In this document: positions 47,101 to 55,518 of the stretch, piece after piece
How the letters are laid out: the number at the start of each line of letters is the position of its first letter
Numbering within the stretch: position 1 is the stretch's first letter
Notes under the pieces: generated by a model
What the model saw: the letters and a program-made list of their open reading frames with translations, nothing else
What the model was told of the DNA's origin: nothing
Databases searched by the model: none
Assembly: GCA_945897075.1 (NCBI GenBank)
Contig: CAMDEX010000006.1
Location: forward strand, 1-57,578
Reading direction: 5' to 3'
DNA: 57,578 nt
DNA from: Litorilinea aerophila
GTDB taxonomy: Bacteria; Chloroflexota; Anaerolineae; Caldilineales; Caldilineaceae
Translations under genes and position numbers: made by a program

Positions 47101-50100
47101 CAACTTGACCCTGCCCACGGGCAATGTGGGTGCCAGCCCGCTCAACCCAACCGCCGGCCAAGAAGTGCGGCTGACCGCCACTGTCCTCAACCGGGGCAGC
47201 CTGGACGCCACGGACGTGCTGGTGCAGTTCCTGGACGCTACCACCACACCGGCCACACCCATCGGCCAGCAGCAGACGATTGCCAGCATTCCTGCAGGCA
47301 GCAGCGGTGTGGCCGAAGTCATCTACGACACATCCAACGCCTGCGGCTCTCCCCTCGCAGCGGGGGGAGGCGGAGGGGGGGCGTGTGACCGCAAGTTGGA
47401 GGTCGTCGTCGATCCCCACAATTTCATCGCCGAGACCAGCGAGAGTGACAACACCTCCCGGCTGACCCTGGCTGTGACGCCCCTCTCCGCACCCAACCTG
47501 ACCGCTCTGGCCGCCAACATCGGCTTCGATCCCGCCAGCCCGAGCGCTGGCGATGTTGTTACCCTGCGCGCCACAATCCTCAACCGGGGGCAGTCCGAAG
47601 CGACGGTTGTGGAAGTGCAGTTTGTGGACACCACCGATGGCGGCGCGATACCCATCGGTGAGCGGCTGATCCTGACCCGTGTGCGCGCGGGCAGCAGCAG
47701 TCTGGCCGAGACAACCTACGACACCAGCGGCCTCTGCGCCACTCCCCCTGCGGCGGGGGGAGCCGGAGGAGGGTGTCAGCGCACGATTCAGGTGGTGGTC
47801 GATCCGGGCAACTTTGTGGCCGAGACCGACGAGACCGACAATGCGGCCGCGGCTTCTTTGACCGTCGCGCCGCCACCCACGCCCAATCTGGTGATGCTGG
47901 CGGGTAACATCAGCCTGCATCCGCCCACGCCCACCGGCGGTGGCGCGCTGGAGATCAGCGCGGTGGTATTGAACAACGGCACAGCCCCGGCCCGCAATGT
48001 GCAGGTGCTTTTAATGGATGTGACCGGCGGCGAAGCTACCCCCATCGGCGGCGAGCAGATCATCCCGCTCATCGCGGTCGGCGGCAGCGCCCAGGCCCAG
48101 GTGAGTTACCAGCTTCCCGACAGCGCGCGCAGCCGCAAAATTCAGGTGATGGTGGATGCCAACAACCAGATTCGGGAGATCAGCGAGAGCGACAATACCG
48201 CCACGAAGCTGATCGAAGTCAACGCCGGTCTTATGCCCAATCTGGTGGTGCTGGACAATACCATCGGCTTCAACCCGGCCGCGCCCCACGTGGACGATCC
48301 AATCGTCATCAGCGCGGTCGTTCTCAACAACGGCAGCGCAGAAGCGACCGATGTGATTGTCCAATTCGAGGATGTGACAGCGGGGCGGCCAGTGCCCATC
48401 GGCCAGCCGCAGACCCTCGCCCGTATCCCAGCCGGGGGCAGCGGCACTGTCCAGGCCCGCTTCACCCCCAGCGGCCCTGCCGGAGAGGTAAAAATTCGGG
48501 TGGTGGCGGATCCGGGCAATTTCATCAGCGAGAGCGAAGAGATCGACAACAAAGGCAATCGCGCCCTGCTGGTGGCCGCCGCACCCACGCCCAACCTGAC
48601 CGTCCTGGCCGCCAACATCGGCTTCGACCCGCCCACACCCGGCGCGGGTATGCCAGTGACGCTGCTGGTGACGATTCTCAATACCGGCGACGCCGACGCC
48701 GAGGCGGTGCTGGTGCAGTTCAGCGACGTGACCGACAGCGGCCAGCGCCCCATCGGTGCGATGCAGACAATCGAACGTATCCCGGCCGGGGGCAGCGGCA
48801 CGGCACAGGTGATTTATGAAACTGCCAGCATCTGCTCTCCCGCCGCGGCGGGGGGAGGTGGAGGGGGGTGCGAACGCAAGATAAAAGTCACCGTCGATCC
48901 CCACGCGCTGGTAGCGGAGAGCGACGAGACCGACAATACCGCCACCCGCGCCCTGCCGGTGACAGCGACGCCCGCGCCCAACCTGACAATTCCCGCCGAG
49001 AATATCGGTTTCGCCCCTTCTGCTGTCGTCGCTGGCGGCAGCCTGACCATCCGCGTCACTGTGCGCAACGACGGTACCGCGCCAGCAGAAGCGGTCGTTG
49101 TCCAATTCCTCGACGTGACAGAGAAGGACGCCCGGCCTATCGGTGCCAACCAGACGATTGAGAGCATCCCTGCCGGGGGCAGTGGCACGGCCCAGGTGGT
49201 CTACGAAACTGCCAGCGTCTGCTCTCCCCCCGCTGCGGGGGGAGGTGGCGGAGGGTCGTGCGAACGGAAAATCGAAGTGGTGGCCGACCGCAACAATCTG
49301 ATCGCAGAGAGCAACGAAAAGGACAACCGCGCCCAGGCCAAGTTCACGATTGGCGCGGCGTCTCTGCCCAATCTGCTCATCAAAACCGACAACATCGGCT
49401 TTGATCCGGACATAGCCGCCAGCGGGGATCAGGTGACAATCATCGCCACGATTCTCAACGACGGCGGCGCGGATGCCGGCGAGGTGATCGTCCAGTTTGT
49501 GGACGGCGCGCTGGGCGGTGTACCCATCGGCCAACCCCAGACGATTGACAGCATCGCGGCGGGTGGCAGCGCGACAGCCCAGGTCACTTTCGACAGCACT
49601 GGGCGCACGGGCGACCAGAAGGTGACGGTTGTGGTGGATCCCAACAACTTCGTGACCGAAACGAAGGAGAACGATAACAGCACTTCCAAGACGCTGAAGA
49701 TGCAGGGCGAGCCGATCCCGAATCTGAACGTCAGTTCGTCGAACGTGACGACGATTCCTGCCAGCCCGCGACTGGGCGACGCCGTGACGATCCACGCGCT
49801 GATCCTCAACGACGGCACGGCCACGGCCACGGATGTGGTGGTCCAGTTTATAGACACCACCGCTGCGTCGTCGCCCGTGCCCATCGGCCAGCCGCTGACG
49901 CTTGACCGCATCCCCGCCGGGGGCAGCGCGGGCGCGCAGATCGTCTACACCAGCCCAAGCCTCTGCTCTCCCCCCGCAGCGGGGGGGTGCAGCAGGACGA
50001 TTCAGATCGTCGCCGACCCCAACAACTTTATTCTGGAACGCAGCGAGAGCGACAACAAAGCCACAAGGAGCCTGACGCTGGCCGCCTCCAGCGCACCCAA

Positions 50101-51919
50101 TCTGGTGGTGCAACAGCGCAACATCGGCTTCCAGCCGGGTGCGCCCCAGGAGGGCGACCAGGTGACGATCAGCGCAGTCGTCCTCAACGACGGGGGCGAA
50201 GAGGCCCGCGACGTGGCCGTGCAGTTCCTCGACATCACCGACGCCGACGCCCTGCCCATCGGCCAGCCGCAGGTCATCGGACTCATCCCGCCGGGGGCCA
50301 GCGCCGAGGTGCAGGTGAGCTACGCCACACTGGGCAAGGCGGGTACCCGTCGCCTGCAGGTGACCGCCGACCCCAACAACTTTGTGCCGGAGAGCGACAA
50401 GAAGGACAACAAAGCCATCGTCGCCCTAACGGTGGCCGCACCGCAAGCGCCTAATCTGGCCGTGCTGGCCGGCAATCTAAAGTTTGACCCGGAGAGTGCC
50501 GAGATCGGCGGCAAAGTCGCCATCTACGCCACGATTCTCAATACGGGCAACGACGACGCCCACGACGTGATTGTGCTGGTGCAGGACGTGACCGACAACA
50601 ACCGACCCCAGCCAGTGGGCACCGAACAGATCATTGACCTGATCCGGGCCGGGGAGAGCGGGAGTGTGCGGGTGATCTTCGACAACACGGAAATCGCGGG
50701 CAGCCGGATCATCCGGGTCATCGCCGACCCCACCGACGCCATCGCCGAGAGCAACGAGCAGGACAACCGCATCACAAAGAGTCTGGTCATCGCAGCGCCT
50801 GCCTTGCCCGATCTGGTGGTTGTGGAGAGCGACCTCACCTTTACGCCCAGCAGCCCGCTGGTGGGCGAGAGTGTGAAGGTGACTGTGACGGTTGCCAACA
50901 AAGGCACGGCCGACGCCGCGGATGTAGTGGTGGCGCTGGCCGACCTGAACGGCGGCGGGGCCATCGGCCAACCGGTGACGATTGCCAGTATCCCTGCGGG
51001 CGGCAGTGGCACAGCCGAGTTCACCTACGACACGACGGACAGAGCGGGCGAGCGGCGCATCCAGGCCACAGCCGACCCGGAGAATGCCATTGCTGAGAGC
51101 AACGAGGGGAACAACCGGGCTGTGAAGCTGTTGAAGGTGCGCACGCCAGAGGAGAAGCCACCTGCCCAGCCCAATCTGCTGGTCACGGCCAGCGACATCA
51201 GCTTCAACCCGGCCAGCCCCGCCGCGGGCGACGCGGTGACGATCACCCTGCGTCTGCGCAACGACGGCACAGGCGACGTAACCGCTCCGCTGGTGCGCTT
51301 CGAGGATGCCACAGGCGACACGCCGGCGCTGATCGGCGACGTGACGATCAGCGGTACGCTGAAGGCGGGCGGCACGGCGGACGCGCTGATCGTCTACGAC
51401 ACCACCGGCAAAGAGGGCGAGCGCACCATTCGGGTCACAGCGGACCCGGACGGAGCCGTGGACGAATCCAACGAAGAGGACAACCAGGCCAGCAAGACGC
51501 TGACCGTCGCCCCCGCCTCGTCGGCCAGCGCGGCGCAACCCGCGCTGGCTCTGCAACCCAATCTGGTGGTGCAGGCGCAGGATGTGGCCGTGGGTTTGGC
51601 CTCGCCCGCGTCGAACCAACTGGTGCGGCTGACCGCGACGGTTCTCAACCGGGGCAGCGAGGACGCGGCCAACATTACTGTGCATGTGATGGATGTGAGC
51701 AGCGGTAGCCCGGTGGCCGTGGGCGGGCCAGTCACACTGGCCCGCCTGGCCGCGGGGGAGAGCGCGCCCGTGCGCGTGCTCTACAACGCAGCGGCCAACA
51801 GCGGTGCGTTATCTTTTCAAGTGGTGGTGGACCCGGACAACGCCATCGCCGAAGGGGACGAGAGCGACAACCGCGCCGGCGTGGCCGTGCTGGTGAGTGA
51901 TCTGGTGGTGGGGCCGTAG
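44144..51919 (+). CDS. Giant secreted subtilase with FN3, MAM-like and 15 CARDB domains
   Basis: 2591 residues from ATG 44144 (GGAG upstream; the earlier frame overlaps the divergent gene). Signal peptide at 1-27, propeptide at about 33-115 (F-V-P-G-Q-V-I-V-R-F-Q-P-G), S8 peptidase with Asp164, His226 and Ser394 all intact, FN3 at about 454-564, a jelly-roll MAM-like domain at about 566-725, then 15 CARDB adhesion-type repeats of about 124 residues each (each begins P-N-L and G-D-x-V) to the C-terminus. Six repeats (1, 3, 4, 7, 8, 10) carry an extra Cys-(Gly-rich)-Cys loop at the same place. No anchor or sorting signal is visible. Likely a cell-surface or matrix protein. Confidence 0.93.
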   Translation: MKRPAILVLVLSTLLLGFFVSGGRMTAQSDERPAFVPGQVIVRFQPGVTREQISDFYAQYGLSEKGNLDRDPTDTDEEMRLAASPVDIDDRLIELLENDPRVVYAEPNYLLQISETPPSDPLFEKLWALNNTGQTGGTADADIDALEAWEINKGSRDVIVAVIDTGIDYTHEDLASQMWANPKECPQGAGKCVANEKDDDNNGFVDDFYGVNLNDESGDPMDDFGHGTHVAGTIGAASNKVGVVGINWNVRFVACKFLSAFGSGTTANAVRCFNYIHDLKNGQKQNILVTNNSWGGGGFSQALMDAMGVPGSPLHICSAGNSNTDSRSYPAAYELDNVIAVAATDHEDKYASFSNYGAEWVDLAAPGVDILSTVPTGRCAMCDPSGYRAANGTSMASPHVTGAAALIWAEFGSSLTNEQVKQRILSGVESLRDRSKLTITNGRLNVLNVLERDNTPPAAVADLTPGGVLLTQILLNWTASGDDGMEGKATAYDIRYSQAPLSEANFELANRVPDVPEPQAAGTRESLLVGGLTPNTTYYFALKVADNVGNLSALSNVVLARTSAGTIVFEDDMEGGDANWTTDDKKSLWHLSNLRFNTPATAWYYGRDKERTYDTGAANSGTITSKAIEITGADEALLTFYEWSQVQVNDRFDRTRVQVSSDGKSWETVFESHGTNNEWRRREVSLSEFLDGSGSVQVRFWFDTITDSFNAYEGWYVDDVQVLTAKLALPGGERSAPNLVIQTLNIGFNPPSPVAGDAVIVNATLLNNGTADARGVLVQFVDVTGETPIPIGAPQTVAEVAAGSSGIAQIVYNTPAICPPPAAGGAGGGLCERKIQVIVDPNNFIPESNEADNRASRALAVTPAPAPNLTVSASNIGFDPSPANSGDQVTIYATILNSGDADADDVLVQFFNATNSSQTTPIGAAQRIDRIVAGGSGQAQVTLDTSDSSADMRVKVVADPNNLIAESKESDNETTKTLEIEPPAAPNLTLPTGNVGASPLNPTAGQEVRLTATVLNRGSLDATDVLVQFLDATTTPATPIGQQQTIASIPAGSSGVAEVIYDTSNACGSPLAAGGGGGGACDRKLEVVVDPHNFIAETSESDNTSRLTLAVTPLSAPNLTALAANIGFDPASPSAGDVVTLRATILNRGQSEATVVEVQFVDTTDGGAIPIGERLILTRVRAGSSSLAETTYDTSGLCATPPAAGGAGGGCQRTIQVVVDPGNFVAETDETDNAAAASLTVAPPPTPNLVMLAGNISLHPPTPTGGGALEISAVVLNNGTAPARNVQVLLMDVTGGEATPIGGEQIIPLIAVGGSAQAQVSYQLPDSARSRKIQVMVDANNQIREISESDNTATKLIEVNAGLMPNLVVLDNTIGFNPAAPHVDDPIVISAVVLNNGSAEATDVIVQFEDVTAGRPVPIGQPQTLARIPAGGSGTVQARFTPSGPAGEVKIRVVADPGNFISESEEIDNKGNRALLVAAAPTPNLTVLAANIGFDPPTPGAGMPVTLLVTILNTGDADAEAVLVQFSDVTDSGQRPIGAMQTIERIPAGGSGTAQVIYETASICSPAAAGGGGGGCERKIKVTVDPHALVAESDETDNTATRALPVTATPAPNLTIPAENIGFAPSAVVAGGSLTIRVTVRNDGTAPAEAVVVQFLDVTEKDARPIGANQTIESIPAGGSGTAQVVYETASVCSPPAAGGGGGGSCERKIEVVADRNNLIAESNEKDNRAQAKFTIGAASLPNLLIKTDNIGFDPDIAASGDQVTIIATILNDGGADAGEVIVQFVDGALGGVPIGQPQTIDSIAAGGSATAQVTFDSTGRTGDQKVTVVVDPNNFVTETKENDNSTSKTLKMQGEPIPNLNVSSSNVTTIPASPRLGDAVTIHALILNDGTATATDVVVQFIDTTAASSPVPIGQPLTLDRIPAGGSAGAQIVYTSPSLCSPPAAGGCSRTIQIVADPNNFILERSESDNKATRSLTLAASSAPNLVVQQRNIGFQPGAPQEGDQVTISAVVLNDGGEEARDVAVQFLDITDADALPIGQPQVIGLIPPGASAEVQVSYATLGKAGTRRLQVTADPNNFVPESDKKDNKAIVALTVAAPQAPNLAVLAGNLKFDPESAEIGGKVAIYATILNTGNDDAHDVIVLVQDVTDNNRPQPVGTEQIIDLIRAGESGSVRVIFDNTEIAGSRIIRVIADPTDAIAESNEQDNRITKSLVIAAPALPDLVVVESDLTFTPSSPLVGESVKVTVTVANKGTADAADVVVALADLNGGGAIGQPVTIASIPAGGSGTAEFTYDTTDRAGERRIQATADPENAIAESNEGNNRAVKLLKVRTPEEKPPAQPNLLVTASDISFNPASPAAGDAVTITLRLRNDGTGDVTAPLVRFEDATGDTPALIGDVTISGTLKAGGTADALIVYDTTGKEGERTIRVTADPDGAVDESNEEDNQASKTLTVAPASSASAAQPALALQPNLVVQAQDVAVGLASPASNQLVRLTATVLNRGSEDAANITVHVMDVSSGSPVAVGGPVTLARLAAGESAPVRVLYNAAANSGALSFQVVVDPDNAIAEGDESDNRAGVAVLVSDLVVGP
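46590..49990 (+). repeat. In-frame GC palindrome inserts in six CARDB repeats
   Basis: At about 46593, 47340, 47742, 48833, 49221 and 49968 a short CCTCCCCCCGC..GCGGGGGGAGG-type palindrome interrupts the same beta-strand region of the repeat. It encodes C-x-P-P-A-A-G-G-G-G-G-G-x-C or shorter. The other nine repeats have a plain D-T-x-x-x-x-G-x-R turn there. All inserts keep frame. Confidence 0.9.
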
Positions 51920-52140
51920 GTCGGACTGCCAGTCCGACCGCAGAAATGTGAGGTGTGAAACGTGAAACGTGAGAGCAGTCATATCGTCTCACGTTTCACG
52001 TTTTCTTGCACCCACGCTCCGGCGTGGGCGCTCCCGCGGACGCTCCCGCGCCCCCCCGCGGCGACTGCCCGACCAGTTACACTTGCCGCGGAGCAGCGCA
52101 AAGACGTTCCCACGCGGGCGCGCTGGGAAGGAGGGGAGAC
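51917..52140. repeat. Gene-free region: three stacked repeat elements
   Basis: 51920-51938 holds the palindrome TCGGACTGCCAGTCCGA starting at the CARDB stop codon. 51948-52005 is an inverted AAACGTG/CACGTTT array. 52008-52136 is an inverted, diverged copy of the 134-bp unit of 37743-38138. The hicA remnant begins 16 bases further on. Confidence 0.85.
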
Positions 52141-52155
52141 GGGAGGACCGATCGC

Positions 52156-52227
52156 CTAACGTTGTTTCTTGCCGTAAAACAGTTCCAAGTATTCGTCGTT
52201 GTCTGTGGCGCGGGGTAGCTGCGGCAT
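52156..52227 (-). pseudogene. hicA: Truncated hicA-like toxin remnant
   Basis: A 23-codon ORF whose ATG overlaps the hicB stop (TGATG), the usual coupling in hicB-hicA pairs. It starts M-P-Q-L-P-R, matching the common HicA opening M-P-x-L-P-R, then diverges and stops. The RNA-binding domain with its catalytic His is missing. A 134-bp-family repeat lies directly beyond. Probably a decayed toxin; too short for certainty. Confidence 0.4.
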
Positions 52228-52499
52228 CAGGGGATCTGAACCTGGAGCGACAACGAATGAGTCAACGGTTCGGACTTGAGTTGCAGGCGGGACAAATGGA
52301 GAGAACGTTCGATATGAACTGCCAACCAACCAGAAATGGCATCTACAATGTTGTGTATGGCTTCATCAATCGTTTCACCCTGCGACCAACACCCCGGCAG
52401 GGCGGGGCAATGGACAATATACCCTCCATCTTCGTCATCAGGCTCGATGACCACCGTAAAGCCCCACGGGGTAGTAAAGGTTTGTGTTGTTTCACCCAT
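52227..52499 (-). CDS. hicB: HicB-family antitoxin-like protein
   Basis: 90 residues from ATG 52499 (AGGAG 8-9 bases upstream). Partial RNase H-like HicB fold: G-F-T-V-V-I-E-P then Y-I-V-H-C-P-A-L-P-G-C-W-S-Q-G-E-T-I-D-E-A-I-H-N-I, the family signature. It lacks the C-terminal DNA-binding extension (ribbon-helix-helix or HTH) of full antitoxins. The toxin gene that should follow appears to be reduced to a fragment, so this may be an orphan antitoxin. Confidence 0.85.
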   Translation of the reverse strand: MGETTQTFTTPWGFTVVIEPDDEDGGYIVHCPALPGCWSQGETIDEAIHNIVDAISGWLAVHIERSLHLSRLQLKSEPLTHSLSLQVQIP

Positions 52500-52859
52500 T
52501 GTGATTTCTCCTATCAGAAGTTCTGATTCTGACCTGCTCGCCAGACAACTCTACCGAAAAAGTCAAGAACGCGCAACAACGTGCGTCAACGAGAAAAGCA
52601 TCCACCGCCCAGACCCTGCACGACGACGACATCAGGACTTACGCAGTTACGCCTGGGAACGCCAGCATCCTGCTGGCTGCCGCCAGGGATGGCGGCGTTC
52701 CCGGCTGCTGGTTTCTTGAACAGCACGCTTGCGGGACAGATACAATCGAAATGGGTTGCGTAACCGGGTGCGTATATGGCTATTCACACAGTGTTGATCC
52801 GTGTTATAATGGCGTAGCTCTGGTTTCAAACACCCCCATCCCAAAAGGAGACACCCCAA
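52500..52859. other. Gene-free region before the Gfo/Idh/MocA gene
   Basis: Holds an inverted repeat at 52655-52702 (GGGAACGCC...GGCGGCGTTCCC) with an inner AGCATCCTGCTGGC hairpin. An extended -10 TGTTATAAT (52802-52810) has no clear -35. AAAAGGAG (52843-52850) precedes the next start. No gene was recognised. Confidence 0.6.
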
Positions 52860-54119
52860 ATGGATCGCATTCCCCTGGCAATCGTCGGCTGTGGCGGCAT
52901 GGGCCACCGCCATCTCTACGGCTTGACCGAACTGACCAACGCCGGTCTTTCCCGCTTTGAACTGGTCGCCGCCTGTGACCCGTGGACCAGCAACGCCGAA
53001 TCCCTGGCCAACGACGCCGAGGAGCGGCTGGGCAAACGCCCCGCGGTTGTGGGCACGCTGGCCGAGCTGGAAGCGCTGGGCGTGGCCGCCGTGGATATCA
53101 CCACCACCCCGCCCTATCATCACAGCCTGGCCGTGGAAGCCCTGCAACGGGGGATGCACGCGCTGGTAGAGAAACCAGTCGGCTTGACCGTCAAAGGCGG
53201 CAACCGCATCCGCGCGGCTGGGGAAAGCAGCGGGCGGGTGGTCAGCGTGGCCGAGAACTACCGCCGCGACCCCATCAACCGGCTGGGCAAGGCGCTGGTG
53301 GATGCTGGCGTCATCGGCGCGCCCCGGCTGATGGTGCATCACACGATGGGCGGCGCTGATAAAATGCTGATTTCCGTCTGGCGACACCAGAAGAACCAGA
53401 GCGGTGTACTGCTTGATGTAGGCGTCCACTTCGCTGACATTCTGGAATTTTATTTGGGACCCATCACCACCGCCTATGCCCAGAGCCGGCTGCACGAGAA
53501 ATACCGGCTCAACCCGGCCGCGGGGGGCGGTGCCAATGCCAGCAACCCGGCGGGCGTCTATGGCAAATGGCAGAAGGATATGCCGGGCCGCTTTGAAGCG
53601 ACCGCCGAGGATGCCTCCTACGCCACCCTCACCTTTGCCAGCGGCGCGGTGGCCTCCTATGTGGAGGATCACGCGGCCCACGGCCAGGGCGTCTGGATTC
53701 GGCGCATTTACGGTGCTACCGGCTCCCTGGACCTGCCCAATGACCGCACGGGCAATGTCATCACCCTGCACAAAGACGGCGAGTCCATCAACGACGCCCG
53801 CCTGCTCGATCTGGTGCCGGACTTTCACCTGGACGCTACAACCGCGGCCCTCTTTGGCGGTGATCGGCTCTGGCGCTACGACTTCCCTTTCAACGAGATA
53901 GATCGCAAGTTGATAGCCGTAGAATATGGCGAGTTTGGCGACGCCATTGCCACGGGCCAAGCGGTTGAAGTGGACGCAGCCCAGGGCACGCGCTCGGTGG
54001 CGGTCAGCTATGCCATGCTGGAATCCAGCCTGGCCGGGCGTGCGGTGACAATCGAAGAAGTCTTGAACGAATCGCTGGGGGAATACCAGCGGGACATTGA
54101 CGAGGGGCTGGGGTTGTAG
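52860..54119 (+). CDS. Gfo/Idh/MocA family oxidoreductase
   Basis: 419 residues from ATG 52860 (AAAAGGAG upstream). N-terminal Rossmann domain with A-I-V-G-C-G-G-M-G-H-R-H (near 8) and A-C-D-P; then the E-K-P signature V-E-K-P-V-G (near 104) that positions catalysis, and a C-terminal alpha/beta domain with D-V-G-V-H-F-A-D-I (near 185), close to the usual G-x-H-x-x-D. The longer size and N-rich insert after 210 distinguish it from inositol dehydrogenases. It should oxidise or epimerise a sugar-like substrate with NAD(P). Its partner may be the DUF362 gene downstream. Confidence 0.92.
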   Translation: MDRIPLAIVGCGGMGHRHLYGLTELTNAGLSRFELVAACDPWTSNAESLANDAEERLGKRPAVVGTLAELEALGVAAVDITTTPPYHHSLAVEALQRGMHALVEKPVGLTVKGGNRIRAAGESSGRVVSVAENYRRDPINRLGKALVDAGVIGAPRLMVHHTMGGADKMLISVWRHQKNQSGVLLDVGVHFADILEFYLGPITTAYAQSRLHEKYRLNPAAGGGANASNPAGVYGKWQKDMPGRFEATAEDASYATLTFASGAVASYVEDHAAHGQGVWIRRIYGATGSLDLPNDRTGNVITLHKDGESINDARLLDLVPDFHLDATTAALFGGDRLWRYDFPFNEIDRKLIAVEYGEFGDAIATGQAVEVDAAQGTRSVAVSYAMLESSLAGRAVTIEEVLNESLGEYQRDIDEGLGL

Positions 54120-54151
54120 GAGTTGCAGGTAGCAAGTTGCAGGTGGCAGAT

Positions 54152-54263
54152 ATAGTTTTACAGGTAATTATCGGTAGGGGCGTTTGCTGGCTGCGCCCGG
54201 CACACAAGAGATGGACGCAGCCAGCAGCGCCCCTACAGAGAAAATCTTTATCTGTAAAACTAT
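54152..54263. mobile_element. Complete MITE-like palindromic element
   Basis: 112 bases with perfect 12-base terminal inverted repeats ATAGTTTTACAG/CTGTAAAACTAT. An inner pair is TAGGGGCG...CGCCCCTA, and a central hairpin is GCTGGCTGCG...CGCAGCCAGC. No ORF. A partial second copy is at 1-76. The terminal repeats suggest a non-autonomous transposable element; the mobilising transposase is unknown. An AGTTGCAGGT tandem (54121-54149) sits between it and the oxidoreductase stop. Confidence 0.75.
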
Positions 54264-54298
54264 GCGTTCTATTCCCATTCTCCAGGAGGTAAGACCCA

Positions 54299-55252
54299 AT
54301 GACCGAGAAACGCGCCCGTGTGGGGCTGAGCCGGGGCGATAACCGCCGCCGTACCGTCTACGCTGCGCTCGATCTGGTGCGCGGCGATGTGGAGTCGCGG
54401 CTGGCCGAGCAGGTGATGCTCAAACCCAACTTTCTGTCGGGCAAGAACCAGTTGGCCTCCAGCCACGCCGACGCCATGCGCGGGGCGATTGATTTTCTGC
54501 TCAGCACACCCAAACCACCCCTGGAAATTCTGATCGCCGAAGGCGGCAACGAGGACTATCCGGGGCAAGCCTGGGACGTCTTCGGCTATCACGCGTTGGA
54601 CGCCGAGTATCCCGTCCCCATCCGGCTGGTGGACTTGCACCGGGAGACCAACTGGGTGGAGACGCCCATCCTCCTGGCCGACGGCAGCGAGACGATTGCC
54701 CGTATGCCCAAGACGGTGCTGGACTGCCCCTGCACGATTTCCGTCGCCATCCCCAAAACCCACGACGTCTGTGTGGTGACTCTGGCCCTGAAAAATATGA
54801 TTATGGGCACGATCCACAAGCCGGATCGGGTTAAGATGCACGGCTTCCCCACCCACGCCGCCCGCCTCCTCCCCGACGAGGCCCGGGTGCTGAATATCAA
54901 TCTGATCCGGCTTTCCCGCTTTCTGGCCCCGGATGTGGCGCTGATTGACGGTGCGTGGGGCTTGCAGGGCAACGGGCCGGGCGGGGAGGACGGCTTCCGC
55001 TTTGGCGTGGCCGCGGCCAGCACGGATGTCTTTGCGGCGGATGCGGTGATGGCAAAGGCGATGGGTTTCGATCCGCTGGAACTGGGGCTGCTGCACTACG
55101 GCCACCAGTTAGGGCTGGGCGTGGCCGATCTGGCCGAAATTGACGTGCGCGGCACGCGTCTGGCCGATGTGGCGCGCTCCTTCAAATCCCACGACACCAC
55201 CCATTTGCAGATGCAGTGGCAGATGGCAGAGGCGGAACGGCTGCTGGCCTAA
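54299..55252 (+). CDS. DUF362 domain protein
   Basis: 317 residues from ATG 54299 (AGGAGG upstream). DUF362 family, whose members are often associated with iron-sulfur proteins. Seen here are V-M-L-K-P-N-F near 40, A-I-P-K-T-H-D near 155, L-A-L-K-N-M-I-M-G (near 165) and a D-G-A-W-G-x-Q-G-N-G-P motif near 220. No C-x-x-C-x-x-C ferredoxin tail is fused, unlike longer members. Function unknown. It follows the oxidoreductase in the same direction with a MITE-like element between. Confidence 0.85.
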   Translation: MTEKRARVGLSRGDNRRRTVYAALDLVRGDVESRLAEQVMLKPNFLSGKNQLASSHADAMRGAIDFLLSTPKPPLEILIAEGGNEDYPGQAWDVFGYHALDAEYPVPIRLVDLHRETNWVETPILLADGSETIARMPKTVLDCPCTISVAIPKTHDVCVVTLALKNMIMGTIHKPDRVKMHGFPTHAARLLPDEARVLNINLIRLSRFLAPDVALIDGAWGLQGNGPGGEDGFRFGVAAASTDVFAADAVMAKAMGFDPLELGLLHYGHQLGLGVADLAEIDVRGTRLADVARSFKSHDTTHLQMQWQMAEAERLLA

Positions 55253-55263
55253 GACAACAAAAA

Positions 55264-55306
55264 GAGGAAACGTGAGATCGCCGTCTACTCTCACGTTTCA
55301 CGTTTC
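55264..55306. repeat. AAACGTGAGA inverted repeat after the DUF362 gene
   Basis: GGAAACGTGAGATCGCC...CTCTCACGTTTCACGTTTC. Same units as 36282-36392 and 51948-52005. It starts 11 bases after the stop codon. Confidence 0.85.
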
Positions 55307-55331
55307 ATTTCTCACCACAAGAAAATGGGAT

Positions 55332-55361
55332 TTGACTTGTTTATGTAGACTACAATACAAT
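55332..55361 (+). promoter_or_regulatory. Promoter of the hppA leader
   Basis: -35 TTGACT (55332-55337), 18-base spacer, -10 TACAAT (55356-55361). Start expected near 55368, about 150 bases before hppA. Confidence 0.65.
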
Positions 55362-55367
55362 AGAAGT

Positions 55368-55475
55368 GGCTTGTGAACTGATACACAAGCGCGATTCGAC
55401 AAATGCTACAGCGACGTGGCAGACGGCTTTTCTCGGCCTCTGTGGACAGACATTGCCTCACAGGGGCCGTTTTTT
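55368..55475 (+). ncRNA. hppA leader RNA ending in a terminator (attenuator or sRNA candidate)
   Basis: Between the promoter and hppA lie a CTTGTG...CACAAG hairpin (near 55370-55390), a region ATGCTACAGCGACGTGGCAG, and then an 11-pair stem (55434-55444 with 55459-55469) followed by six T (55470-55475). RNA from this promoter would stop before hppA unless read-through is allowed. A ligand-, protein- or translation-sensing leader is possible; no known class was recognised. Confidence 0.45.
55434..55475 (+). terminator. Intrinsic terminator inside the hppA leader
   Basis: CGGCCTCTGTG pairs with CACAGGGGCCG (one G-T pair), 14-base loop, T6. It lies 44 bases before the hppA start codon. Confidence 0.85.
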
Positions 55476-55518
55476 ATGCACTTTGTAAGAACACCCGACA
55501 TCCAAGGAGAAAAGTATT

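Noticed and set aside
45632..50113. Very long minus-strand ORFs (762 and 700 codons) across the CARDB region
   Set aside because: Shadows of the repetitive CARDB gene; their apparent repeats simply mirror it.
46348..51900. CRISPR-like or satellite DNA in the CARDB gene
   Set aside because: Repeats of about 370 bases are diverged at DNA level and encode a regular protein domain in one frame.
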